From Pholiota molesta (Eukaryota; Basidiomycota; Agaricomycetes; Agaricales; Strophariaceae), in assembly GCA_014925825.1 (NCBI GenBank), contig JACGCK010000003.1:744001-808000 (forward strand): 64,000 nt of DNA, written 5' to 3'. Below are positions 12,883 through 24,688 of the stretch, in pieces. Position 1 is the first letter of the stretch; every line of letters begins with the position of its first letter. Under the pieces are notes generated by a model, which was given only the letters and a program-made list of their open reading frames with translations, made no database searches and was not told the origin of the DNA. The position numbers were made by a program, and so were the translations under genes.

Positions 12883-14876
12883 ATGGGTATCACGGAAAAG
12901 GTATGGTAGTACCATATCATCAATGTACATTGAATCCTTATCATTGTCTTGCTAGATCAAAGAGATAGAGGGTGAGCCTCATGCAAAATGTTTTCCCCGA
13001 TATGTACGGTATCTCAAGTAGATCATCCGACAGAGGAGATGGCGCGCAGTGAGTAGTGAATCATCCAATCGTTTAATCTATCTTGCTCAACCCTCATCAG
13101 CACAGAAAAATAAGGTAAAGAACTACCGTCCAAATTGCGGAATTTTTGAACCCATACCACGCCCAAGTAGGCGACAGAATACCATCTCGGTCTCTTGAAG
13201 GCCAAGCTCGCAAGATACCGCGCCCAATTGCTGGAACCTGTCGCTAAGTCTGGAGGCGCGGGGACAGGCTTTGATGTACAAAAATCCGGCGATGCAAGAG
13301 TAGCACTCATTGGATTTCCCTCTGTCGGAAAGGTGTGTCCAAATTCGGTGCATTTTGACATGGATCTCATTAATTTTACGCCTTAAGTCTACTCTTCTTA
13401 GTAAGGCCACCCATACGGCTTCGGAAGCAGCTGCATATGAGTTTACAACGCTCACGGTACTTGATATCTCATCGTCGTTCCCAACCTCCTCTAAACAATC
13501 ACTCAGGCAATTCCTGGCGTGATAGAATACAAAGGTGCTCGTATTCAACTTCTAGATCTTCCGGGAATTGTAGAGGGAGCAAGTCAAGGTCGTGGCCGTG
13601 GTCGACAAGTTGTATCAAGTACGCAATACCTTCCTACCATTTGATAGAAGATTCACAGCCGTTGCAGCCGCGAAAACCGCCGACCTTATATTGGTCATGC
13701 TCGATGCTACAAAATCAGAAGAGCAGAAACGACTCCTTGAAATCGAATTGGACGCAGTCGGTATCCGACTTAACAAGAAGAAGCCCGATGTCGTTTTCAA
13801 GAAGAAGACAACGGGTGGTGTAAGTCTCCCCTTCCTACTTTATCCGTAAAGGGTGTGAATCAGACATATCTAGATTACTTTCAATACCACAGTCAAGTTA
13901 ACCAAGACAGACGAGAAAACGATTCGGACAATTCTGGCAGGCTGTACAGTCGTCACCTTTTTTGAATGACGAAATTCTTCTTTTCACACATTTACTTTCC
14001 TCAGATAAATTGCACAACTGCGATATCCTGATACGAGAAGATGTAATGTTTGATTTGTTCCGTACTTCTTGCTTCGATTGACGATATTTGCCATAGATCA
14101 CGACCGACGAGTTCATCGATGTTCTCATTGGCACAAGGAAATATCTGCCTTGCCTCTGTCAGTGCCTGCTTTGGAACGTCAATTATGAAATTCCTTACTC
14201 ACAACGACCTTCAGATGTTTATAACAAAATCGACGCAATCAGCCTTGAGCAAGTAGATAAGCTTGCCCATCAGCCTAAAACTGTCGTCATTAGCTGTGAA
14301 ATGGACCTGAAGTATGATTGATTTCAAATAAGAAAAGAAAAAAAGATTAAGCCACTCACCATTCCCTTCTAGCTTGGACTACCTCATCGATCGTATATGG
14401 GATGAATTGCGTCTTGTCAAAATTTATACCAAGAAACGAGGCGAACATCCCGATTTGTCGGACCCTGTTTGCTTGAGACAAGGGGCTACCATTGAGGTAA
14501 GTATATCTCTGAATCAATCAGAGAAGAAATCTCACCCTATCTACCTAGGATGTATGTAATGGAATTCATAAATCTCTGGCTACTAATTTCCGTTACGGAC
14601 TTATTTGGTGTGTTTCTCTTTGAAATTATTCACGTTTTAGTTTGTTCTGACGTCTTTATATCGTAGGGTGAGCTGATGCCACCGCTTGTGTCTTTGAAGT
14701 ATATTACTCAGGTTTTCTGCCAACAGGGTCGGTCAAGCAAGTTCTCGCCATATGCGCAGAAAGTCAGTTTAGGGCACCAGGTCCAAGATGAAGATGTTGT
14801 TTCAAGTGAGTACTGTTTTCAATATTCCATTCTCAATTTGAGTTCATCGCACACCCGTTCAGTTTTCACGAAATGA
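12883..14876 (+). CDS. RBG1: Developmentally regulated GTP-binding protein (Rbg1/DRG1)
   Basis: Translation-associated GTPase of the OBG/DRG family that acts with a Tma46/DFRP1 partner on ribosomes. ATG 12883 begins MGITEK. The gene has many short introns. G motifs are in order: GFPSVGKST (G1, split by the intron near 13332), DLPGIVEGA (G3), YNKID (G4) and the G5-region stretch [14 protein letters not shown]. The DRG-specific HTH-like N-terminal region ([16 protein letters not shown]) and a C-terminal TGS domain ([18 protein letters not shown] to [15 protein letters not shown]) are complete. All splice phases work without correction. The protein is about 365 residues, normal for the family. 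Confidence 0.93.
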
Positions 14877-15250
14877 GCGCAATGTACATTGAGAGTGCAC
14901 CCATGTACTTATAGTGTAGGTGATGTGGTACCAATGTCACAAGCTATATTTTTTATTGCCCATGTCTTCGCCGTACTCGGTTTTTTGACCTGTGATTTAC
15001 TCGGGACTCGGCGGGTTATGACGACTAAACGCGGCACGATGGTAAAAAGTCGATGATATACAGTCATACTCTAATGAGTATGAGAAAGGGATATTATAAC
15101 AACCGAAAGACGGAAGGGAGGGTAATGGTAGTCTAAAGTCCTGTCTACAAGTGCTGAGCAATGAAATCCATAAAACATGCATAAAAATGGGAGGGGGGTG
15201 GTAATGGGGGAATCTAAGGCCTAACATCTCGATCCGCCAAGAGCCAATCT
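14877..15250. other. Intergenic 3' region between two convergent genes
   Basis: This 374-nt stretch lies between the stops of RBG1 and the first PRELI gene and must hold both 3' UTRs and poly(A) signals. No coding signal or repeat was seen. Confidence 0.5.
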
Positions 15251-15914
15251 CTATGTAGATGAATGTGCACGATGTCGTTCCTCCCAGAGATTCCGGAGGA
15301 CGTCGGTGAAGCCCAGTTTGCCGAGTTGTGCGTTTTGCTCGAACCGCTGCACCAGCCACTTCTCGAGACCATCCGCGGCTGATCGCCATAGCGCCATCCG
15401 CGCCTGGATCTCAGCGGTCTGGGAGAATAGGGTTTGGTTGGAGGGAAGTGGTGTGTATCGTATCTGCTCGTAGCATGTCGCGAACTGGGAGAGGGAGAGA
15501 TTGACAGAGGTGATGGTTACGTTTTTGGTTGCTGGGTCGACGAAGGAGATCTCTCGCACGAAGGCGTCTTCCGAGCCGCCGAACAGCTGTGTGGCACACA
15601 CGCAGTAAGCATTCAAGAATGCGAAAAAAGTGCTAGGACGTTAGCGAGAAAAACGCACCTTGACGATCCATATTGGGGCCTTCTGTTTGCAACCCATGAG
15701 TCGTTCGGTGCGGATGATGCCAGTGACGGGGTCGACAGTGCGGTCAATCGTGTCGATGCTGACGACGTGGGTGCATTTTGAGTTGGGGTATTTATGCCAC
15801 ATGCCGATGACTACATGAGTCCAGGGATGGCTAGGAGGAAAGTGAGAAATCGTCTTTTTGCCAGGGGAAAAGAAGGGCTCACTCGTAATGGAAATTCTGG
15901 GAGAAGAAATGCAT
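15251..15914 (-). CDS. PRELI/MSF1 domain protein (Ups2/SLMO-like) #1
   Basis: Small lipid-transfer protein of the mitochondrial intermembrane space; the family moves phosphatidic acid or phosphatidylserine with Mdm35. There are three exons. Exon 1 starts MHFFSQNFHY and splices to DHPWTHVVIGMWHKYPN, the typical PRELI N-terminus. Exon 2 ends APIWIVK. Exon 3 begins LFGGSEDAFVREISFVDP and ends ERHRAHSST. All phases agree and the length of about 180 residues is normal. The conserved order (aromatic N-terminus, VDPVTG-type turn, C-terminal helix GLEKWLVQRF) supports assignment. Ups2/SLMO versus Ups1 identity cannot be settled from sequence reading alone. A second family member lies at 31623-32443. 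Confidence 0.88.
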
Positions 15915-16466
15915 GCTTTTGTATTTAAGATTTCCGAGGGATTGATTAATGGTACAAATGAGAAAAAGACGAGACGGCCCAGCAGGAAAGAGAGAGAGAC
16001 GGAAGATGAAAGCCTTCTCGTCGTGTGAGCTAAAATTGCGGGACAGACCGAAAAGCCTTACATAAGTCGTTCCGACGGTTATTGCCGACCATTTTTCAAC
16101 GATGACTCGAATTCCTCTGAAGTATGCGCACTATAGAATCGATGAAGAACTCGGGCTCCTCGCGGTGTACACAGCAATCACAAATCGATCCGTGGTACCT
16201 CATTCAAATAATATCGCTCAGATTGCACGGTCCGTGAATACGACATGTCTTACTCGATTGAAATACTCCACTCTCCCCAAATAGGTGGGGCCCTACCTCT
16301 ACGATCTATCCCTGCCACCGGGCGCTTGTGCGTGATTCAAATATAGGAAGGGTTTACATGACGCGTCGATAGTAAATTGTCGACGTCATTTCGTTGGCGA
16401 CTTGAATATAAGACACAAGCTTTGCGCGGGCTGGTCAGACAACACCACACTCTTCTTACGAATACC
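15915..16466. other. Intergenic region with two divergent promoters
   Basis: About 550 nt between the divergent PRELI gene and the small mitochondrial-type gene. A short ORF at 16102-16284 has no recognisable features or splice support. Nothing else was seen. Confidence 0.45.
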
Positions 16467-16965
16467 ATGTTCAGAACTACCGCAACATCACTCGCCTCCA
16501 GGGCCACTGTATGCACACGCTCGCGGCGCGCATTCCATGCATCACCAGCAGCACAGAAGACCCCTCTGACGGAGAAGGTCGCGGAAGTCGCAGATAAGGT
16601 GTGGTGGTAGATGCGGTTTAGTCTGTCAGTATGTCTGACTGTTGTCAATAGGTCAACAGAACCGTGGGGAAGAGCCTAGCAGACGCTTTGGATAAGGGCG
16701 AGAAGGCTACCTACAAGGCGAAAGAGACACTAGGTGAGCCTGGAAGCATTCGATGAATCATCAGAGATGACTAACGCGTCGGCCAGTCTCGACAGCTGAA
16801 CAGACGAAAAAGAAAGCTGAGGAGGCAAAGCGCGTCATAGAGCGTGGAGAAAGGAGGTAAATGGACTGGCGTTGTGCTTGAGTGCGGTGTACTGAATCAT
16901 TGGACTTGTGCTTAGGCCGCTGCTGAGGCGAAAAAGCGAAAGCAGATGTTGAGAAGAAGCTCTGA
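16467..16965 (+). CDS. Small Ala/Lys/Glu-rich protein with mitochondrial presequence
   Basis: No named family is recognised. The N-terminus MFRTTATSLASRATVCTRS, followed by RRAFHASPA, is a classic cleavable mitochondrial presequence (Arg, Ser, Ala, no acid). The rest is an amphipathic, LEA-like helix (ADALDKGEKATYKAKETL, then AEQTKKKAEEAKRVIERG). There are four exons. The last exon only makes sense with one base added in the A-run at 16850-16852 and one in the A-run at 16931-16935, giving a tail AAAEAKKAKADVEKKL and stop at 16965. Without these the protein stops at the TAA at 16858-16860. I prefer the corrected reading because both tails are compositionally uniform. The function is unknown; a stress-protective matrix protein is conceivable. 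Confidence 0.5.
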
Positions 16966-17168
16966 CGTCATTGGATAGATGGACTAGATTTGTAGTCTGG
17001 GACGGCCCACGGTATAATACAGCAGTCGTAAGATATCTGTGTGACATGGCAAGCCGACGGACCGGCACGCGCCTGATTGGTCGATGTAAAATATGCAGAT
17101 GGTGCCATAAGGAAAATAAAATACTTGAAGTACGAGTCTGAAATCCGTCTCTTCCCTACACCCCAAGG

Positions 17169-19018
17169 ATGGCCCTCCACATGGATCGCTCAGCTTCAGC
17201 ATCGGTCCCCTCCTCCACCGCCACCGCCCCCCTCTATGCATTCCCCATTCCCGCTTTTTCTCTCCAGGGCAAGAACTTCTCATCCCTCTATACCACTCTA
17301 GTCATCATTGCTTCTCTCCTGGTCCTCGAACAAGCCGTCTACAGATACAAGAAGCGTCATCTCCCCGGTGCCAAATGGACGATACCCCTTATTGGAAAGT
17401 TTGCCGATTCCATGTCTCCCTCCTTAGAAGGCTACAAGAAACAATGGGATTCAGGTGCCCTCAGCGCGGTTAGCGTCTTCAACATGTGCGTGTATAATCT
17501 AACTTGGACATAACCCCACCATGGTATACTCATCCTACGCGTAGTTTCATCGTTATGGCCGCCTCGAACGAATATGCGCGTAAGATCCTCAACTCCCCAA
17601 CATTCGCCGAGCCTTGTCTCGTGCATTCAATGAAGCAAATTCTGCGCCCTGAGAATGGTACGTCCTTTAGAAACTCAACTTCGCAACTCTTCTCATTCGT
17701 ATTCTGTTGTAGGGTGTTCCTTACTGGAAAGACACACGTCGAATATCGTCGCGGGCTCAATACCCTTTTCACCCGCAAAGCTCTTGGGTATAGTGATCAT
17801 CTCAATATAATATCAACGTTGCTTATCAAACATCTATTTAGTATCTACATTGCCATTCAAGAGAGCATTTGCCGCAAACATCTCAACAGGTGGCTAGCCA
17901 CCGCGGAGAAAGATACCAAAGCCTCTATCCCTATCATGATGATTGCTCGCCACCTTAACATGGAAACATCTCTTGGCGTCTTCTGTGGATCGTATATTCC
18001 CGAAGACGCAGCCAACGAAATCAATACCAAGTACTGGGATATTACCCAATCTCTCGAGCTCGTCAACTTCCCCCTCGCCCTCCCCGGTACAAAAGTATAT
18101 AAGGCTATTCAAGCTCGCAAAGTCGCCATGTACTGGCTTGAACAAGCTGCCCACAAATCTAAAATCGCCATGGCTGCTGGTGGCGACCCTCAATGCATGT
18201 TGGACGAGTGGGTCCAATCTCTGAACGATCCCAATTACAAGGGTCGCAGGGAGTTCAGCGACTTGGAAATGGCCATGGTTATCTTCTCCTTCCTGTTCGC
18301 ATCCCAAGATGCCATGAGCAGTGGTCTTATTTACGGATTCCAACATTTATCTGATCACCCCGAAATATATGCCAAGGTCAAGGAAGAGCAAGAACGTGTT
18401 CGTCAAGGAAACTACTCCAAGCCCTTGACACTCGAGATGATGGACCAAATGACATACCTCAACGCTGTCGTAAAAGAGAGCATGCGAGTGAAGCCTCCCG
18501 TATTGATGGTACGTTTTCTTATTCACCCTTTCGTTTTTATCGCCGATCTTAATCTACGTCCATATCCGTCCTTAGGTACCATATAAGGCTATTAAGGCAT
18601 TCCCTATTACGGACGACTATACCGTCCCTGCCGGCAGCATGATCATTCCTTCTTTCTTCAACTCCCTTCATGATCCCGAGGTCTACCCTGATCCTGAGGC
18701 CTTCATCCCTGAGCGCTGGCTGGACCCTACAGGCCTTGCCAACCAGAACCCCAAGAACTACCTCGTGTTCGGCAGTGGACCACATCGTTGTATTGGTCTG
18801 GAATATGCGCAAACGAACATTGCCCTAGTTTTGGCTACCGCTATCGTGATGATGGATTGGGAGCACGACGTTACACCTCAAAGCAAACTTGTCGAGTATG
18901 TTTCTTTTTTTGCATCAGGAAATCTTGTAATTCCTAATTGTTGCATCCTAGGATTATCGCTACAGTATTCCCCAAGGACGGGTGCCGCCTCCGCCTTACC
19001 CGCCGGACTGATGCATGA
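17169..19018 (+). CDS. ERG5: Sterol C-22 desaturase, cytochrome P450 CYP61 (Erg5)
   Basis: ER-membrane P450 that introduces the C22-23 double bond late in ergosterol synthesis. The N-terminal anchor is near residues 37-55 (LYTTLVIIASLLVLEQAV), followed by HLPGAKWTIPLIGKF. Family hallmarks are LELVNFPLALPGTK, I-helix FLFASQDAMSS, ExxR in KESMRVKPPVLMVPY, PERW, and heme loop FGSGPHRCIGLEYA with the cysteine ligand. The end is FPKDGCRLRLTRRTDA. At the exon end near 17656 the expected Asn-Trp-Val-Phe-Leu is broken: GAGAATG with donor GTACGT is one T short of an Asn-Trp junction. It is tail-to-tail with another P450. Confidence 0.9.
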
Positions 19019-19191
19019 GCTGGAATGATTTGACGTCTACTCACTAATATTTATGATATTCTAATTACTGCACTGGGCCTTATGCCTGTCACAATGCAAT
19101 GTTTCGTACATGCAAACCGACCAATTCGTTCAACGGGACATCGCGACCTCTGTAAGACTATGTGTACAATAAAGAACTAATTACATCTGTT

Positions 19192-21277
19192 TCACAACTT
19201 CTTCACCATCAGAGGAAGCGAGCTCGCTGTTTCTCCGGACACTCTTGGCCGAATCACAAAGCTTTGGAAGGACTCAATGTCGCGTGTGCAACGAAAGGAA
19301 AATCGTCGAAGAAGCGTGACCATCAAAGCCTGAGTTTTAGTAAAAAATGTGATTTAGCTTCCAGTATCCATCTGCCTGTGTCTGTCGCATACCTTGATTT
19401 CCGTTGTCGCGAAGGTTCTCCCAATACAAGATCGCGGCCTGGATGTACTCCGTTAGATAAAGGAATACCAGATGCCACAAGGAAGTATACGATGATAAGA
19501 TGATTCATATATTTCTTACCCTACGCTGAAAGCTAGGAGCTCTTGTCCCTTCAGCAGACCGCCCTTCGGGTTTTCGAGCCAGCGCCTCGGTCGGAAGGCA
19601 TCCGCGTCTTTGCCCCAGAAGTCGGGATCGGTTTGCATAACGTTAACTGGGATTACTACAATTGTACCTTTCGGGATGATTAATTGTGTGTCACTGCAGC
19701 CTGGGAGGGGATTGGAGAGCGGGACGCTGATCGTCTCGCCAGCCTGTGTTGAATATGAGTTTAAAGAACCATTAAATTATTGGACAAGGTAGTACACACT
19801 TCGTGGTGATTTCCATGATGGCGGGATGCAAGCGTAATGTCTCTTTGAGGGCGGCGTCTAGTAACGGTAACTCATTGGTCAGGTGTTCGAAGGAATGGTC
19901 GGGTATTGCGCATATTTCTTCACGAAGCTCGTTTTGAAAGTCTGGATGGGTGGCAATCTCATACAACATCCACTGGACAAGCTGCATCAATTAATGGGCA
20001 GGGTAAATGATATGAAAGAATTACCGCAAGGACAGCTGATACTGTTTCATAGCCCGCAGAGATGATCGTGCGCATTTGAGAGACAATTTGCTCCTCGTCC
20101 ATGGGTTCGGTGGATTGCTCGTCAAATTTTACTGCAATTATTTGGGAAGGTTGTGAGATTGTATTTAGTGTGAGGATAAACATTAGGCTTACGAATATTG
20201 GCCATCAGTGTTCGATTGTCTTTGTCGCCGACTAATTTGGCGTCTTTCCACATCTTAGATGCTATATCGCCTAGCTGATGTTTGACGTGTCTGATCATTT
20301 CTCCTTTCTTTCCAATGGAAAGAATGGATGGGACCAGCCAGAAGAGTGCACGCATGTAAAAGGAGGAACGCCTGTGTTCGTTATTGGTTAGCCCGTCCAA
20401 TGCACTAGCGAGCTCATGAGGCTCTCCGGATAGACAGCCGAAGTCGTAGGAAAAGGCTGCGCGTCCAACAGCTTCTAGGCTATGTATCAAGAAGAAATGC
20501 AATTAAATGACGGAAATCGACAGAAGACGAAAAGCAAAAGATTCACGCAAAACGTCCTGCCCAGTCAGTAATTTCTATTTCCGTCTCACTGTCTGCGAGT
20601 TCAAGAATCTTGTTCCATTGGTTGGCCAGATGAACTGACTTGTCGAAGAAAATATCCGTCAAGCGGCGCACGGATTGTTGACTAATAGTGATAATCAGGT
20701 GCGTCAAGCAGCAATGTATCGGTTAATCGACGCACTTTAGTGCAGGAGCTAGAACTCTACGTTGGCGTTCATGCGCCTTCTTCCCTATTGGCAGGTCAGA
20801 CTATGCGACAGGAGCATATGGATTTTTGACCTTCAACCCAAAGTATGCCTTCACCAAGGGTAGCTTTGAACCATGCGCGCACTCCTTGAGGTTTGGGGAA
20901 ATTGTAGGCGCCGTCGCCCAATATGAAGCTTATTGCACGAGGATCGGTGATTGAGATAACCTTGTGCTAGTAACAATGAGAAACATGTCAGACATCGGCG
21001 CAGTGAAGCAGATAGGTGTCCCCACCCCGAACGCGCCCGTAAATTTGAGGATCTTTCCAAAGCGTTTATGCCAATCTACGTAAGGCTTGCCAGGAGGACC
21101 ATGGTAGAGTTCCCACTCTTCACCCCAGATAAAAGACGAGGCTGGAGGTCCTGGAATATTTCGAAAGGCTCGTCTCATAGACAAAGAGTGCACTAGATAT
21201 CGACTGAAGAGAACAGCATTGAATGTAAGGAGAATGAGACAGAATTTGTAAAGGGAATCGAGAATGGAGTCGAGCAT
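19192..21277 (-). CDS. Cytochrome P450 monooxygenase, basidiomycete type
   Basis: Membrane-anchored P450; subfamily and substrate not identifiable. N-terminal hydrophobic anchor (FCLILLTFNAVLFSRYLV), proline hinge NIPGPPASSFIWGEEW, then WHKRFGKILKFTGAFG. I-helix MRTIISAGYETVSA, ExxR ALKETLRLHP, PERF-region FRPRRWLENP, and heme loop VGPRSCIGRTFATTEIK. The heme loop is only in frame when the intron between about 19520 and 19437 is removed (exon ending LLAFSVG). The last exon starts ALMVTLLRRFSF and ends LPLMVKKL. At least eight introns; all phases resolve without correction. This type of P450 usually acts in xenobiotic or secondary metabolism; that is inference. Confidence 0.88.
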
Positions 21278-21557
21278 GGCAGGAGTATAGGAGCAGCCAA
21301 AGAGCGGGGATTTTGGAATGGTTTCGATGGCATTTTTGGGACTGATTTTTATATGGACCAGGTAGCAGTAGCGGCGGCGGCATCGAGGACATGATCAGCG
21401 GCCACTAAAGTGGCAGTGTCGGCGAACCTTGATTGATTGATGACGACACGTGATGAGATCTTGAAGCAAGTTCGTATTTGGGCCTTGTCATGAATTCCGT
21501 ACTTTACCAAAGAAAGATCCACAATCCTGGCGCTTAACATTACTCCTCACCTCCATC
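21278..21557. promoter_or_regulatory. Divergent promoter, P450 / RhoGAP
   Basis: 280 nt between the start codons of two divergent genes. A GGCGGCGGCATCGAGG block is near 21370-21385. No recognised operator was found. Confidence 0.4.
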
Positions 21558-24529
21558 ATGGACCAGCCTCCCCAATCCTCCCGGTCCTCAATTTCTGACC
21601 CGCCCTCTGTAGCCCAGGGTCCGTTGCCTTTGTTCGACACACAGCTTCGCTTCGTGACAGAATCATATCTTAGTTTTTTCCAAGAACGGCAAGTTTTTTC
21701 ATTGCATATTCATTCGAAGACCAAGAGCTGATATAGATCTACAGGCGGCGTATTGAAGAAACATAGTGAGTTATCAATCATCTCCGTTATATCTACTTTA
21801 CCTAAATAGATAACAGCGTGGATTCTCTTCGGAAGCTGCATCGAAAAATCAAACTTGCCGATGCCAGTCTCGATGATAGAGGGGATTTGAATACCGTCAG
21901 AAGCTCATGGGCAGAAGTCGTGGAGAACATAGACAGAGGTCAGCATATTTCCCGTTGATCGCGTGCATTTTGGAGCCTCAATGGTTGTGTTCAATAGAGG
22001 CCCAGGCTCGCCAAGCTCTATGTGCAACATTGACTTCAGATGTCATCGTTCCACTAACCAATTTGAAGGTAGATACCTCAATATCGCCGCACTAAATGCT
22101 TTTCAAAACCTTAATTATTTCTCGCAGGATACCCAAGAACGGACACGGAAGCGTATCAAGGAGGATCTCAAAGATTCAAGCTGTGCTTACAACGAATATG
22201 CGGAGACAATGCTTCCGAAACTCAAGAATCGGTATGCCAAGAAATATTCTGAGGTTGAGGTACGTCCGAAAATGCCTCCATTTTATTTCTATTAATGACT
22301 TGCACTTGACAGGAACAAAAGCGGGCAGCAGCTATTCCTCCTACGTCGCCTATACCTACTCCCGAGCAATATTTTCACAATCCAAAGTCAAATCCCTCTG
22401 TCCCTTTGCGTCCCACCGTCACCGCACCACAACCTTTGCGAGCCTTAGACAGACGACCTTCAAGTAGCAACCCAACCGGTCGCAATCGTTCGCCATCTTC
22501 TTCAACTGCGTTTTCTGATCTCGCACATCAAGGTACGAATTTGCACCCGCCTTGGATTGAAATGTTTTAAATCCATGCAACCTGCAGGCAAGAAACAATT
22601 AAATCAACTCATTGGATTTTTGGATAAGGGTGGCTCTGCAAAAGACGGAATTGGGGGTCGGGAAAATCAAGCTCTGAGAACAGTGCGTGCTAAACGTGAT
22701 GCGGACGACGCAGGTAAGTTTTGTGTAAAGTTCAGGATATTTTCGTCAATAACTTTACAAGATCGGGAATACCGCAAAGGCGTGCATTGGCTTGAAACAC
22801 TACGGCTCCGTCGCACTAAGATCCTGGAGGGAGGCTATAAGGTCCTAATTTTCAACCTCTTATGTCTCACTCGTTCTGATTAAATCATACCAGAGTCTGC
22901 AAATGTTTGTTGAGGAATCATCAACGACTGTGAAGCAAGTTCTCGAAAAGTATGCAGATAATTTGACGTGAGTCCCTACTTTGTTTGAGAGAATTAGGGA
23001 CTTCAATCCCTAATGCCATTTATCGACAGAGCCACATCCTCAACGCAAACGCAATTATCATCACATATGCGTTCGACTATTGACAAAATATCACCGGAGA
23101 AAGATACCGCAAAGTTGAACACCAATATACCACGTTCATTGGCTTCTGCAATTCCCGATCCGATTCTATACGAACATGGTCAAGTCGGAGAATGTAACGA
23201 CCTGATATTCGGTTTTAGCTTGGTTGACTATGCGACTGCGAAGGGCCTACCAGAAGGGGCAGTGCCAAAGATAATTAGAATATGCATCGAAGAGATTGAT
23301 AAACGGGGTCTTGAAAGTGAAGGAATATATCGGGTATGTAAATCTAATCAGCCTTCATCATTGATCTCAACGAATCTCTTCTCTAGGTATCAGGTCGCCA
23401 CGCAGTTGTCCAAGCTGTAAGTCACTTCTCTTCGAATGCTACCAGTTCCTGAATGAACTTCCGAAGCTTCAACATGAAATTGAGAAAGATGAAGCAGCCT
23501 TCCATTTCTCTCCCAAGGATGACATATATGCCGTAGCGTCCCTTCTTAAAGTACGTCCCAAGCATGCTGAGAGGGCCGCTTCGTCTAATGCGTGCCCAGT
23601 TATACCTCCGAGAACTACCAGAACCTGTCTTTAAGTTCTCCTTAGCTGACCGTATTCAACACACTGAAGACCGGGGTGAGAAGAATACATAGTTCCCGTA
23701 GCAATTATACTGATACCTGCTATAGAGGAACATCTGTCCAATGATTTCATGCTTCTGCGCTCTAAAATCCGCAGATTGCCCCCTGTACACCAAGCAACCC
23801 TGAAAGCCATTATCGAACATCTGGCCCGTGTTGCAGCAAAGAGTGAAAAGAACAAAATGGATCCGAAGAATCTTGCCATTGTCTTTGGAAGCGTCATCTT
23901 CAGTGAGGATGAAATGCCGAAAGCTGGCGACCTCCTGAGTGTGCAGCATATCAAAGTCAGCTTCCCTCTTAGACTTCAATTCTCAATTAATGAAACCACA
24001 TTTGTAGGATTCGCTGATGGAAGATTTAATAATACATGCCCATATCCTATATGATCATGATACTGCACCTCATTCACCTCCTCTGCCCCCGACTCCTGCT
24101 GGCGAACCTATACCGCCCGTCTCTTATGGTACCAAGAGAACGAAGGTAGCAACCATTCCTCCGATACATACTTCCGAAACGTTGTCACCACTACTTTCGC
24201 CTCAAGATTTTACACCTCGTCTACCGGCGCGACCGAACAATAGCATACACCCATCATCACGAGCAATTCCTGGTTCTCCAACGAAATTAAGAGCACCTCT
24301 TGACAAAGCACTTCCGTCGACCGAGGTAGACGTGCCTGAGGAAGATTCACCATCTTCTTCACCGACTGCTGAAAGTTTTATAACGACCACGGAAGAAACT
24401 AAAGATGATATAAATTCGATAAACTTCCCCACCCAAGACACCAGTCCTCCGACTCCTCCTAAGCCAGTTCCCCATCCACCAGTTCAAGATTCCAACTTTT
24501 CGTTGTCAGATACCCCTCAAGTCAAGTAG
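21558..24529 (+). CDS. RGD1: F-BAR and RhoGAP domain protein (Rgd1-like)
   Basis: GTPase-activating protein for a Rho GTPase, acting at the plasma membrane in polarity or wall-stress signalling. N-terminal F-BAR region: LRFVTESYLSFFQERRRIEE, VDSLRKLHRKIKLADAS, AYNEYAETMLPKLKNRY. A Pro/Ser linker and a second coiled segment follow. The RhoGAP domain (about 23200-24050) has GIYRVSG with the arginine finger, LLKLYLRELPEPVFKF, and KMDPKNLAIVFGSVIF. The tail is Pro-rich with many PPTPP-type SH3 ligand motifs. The first intron (21689-21744) uses a GC donor, GCAAGT, instead of GT; only this choice keeps the F-BAR frame. The gene ends SLSDTPQVK, 160 nt from the convergent PIF1 stop. Confidence 0.9.
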
Positions 24530-24688
24530 TCTACCATACCCTCTTTGCTTAAACCCTCTTCTCCCTTTGTTGTATTTGATATATATTGTAAATGGACGGA
24601 CTTCGCGTTTACTAGTTGGCCCAATATTATGCATTGTATACCCAATTCTCAGTCATGTATCACGAATTCATCGTCATCATCATACAAT

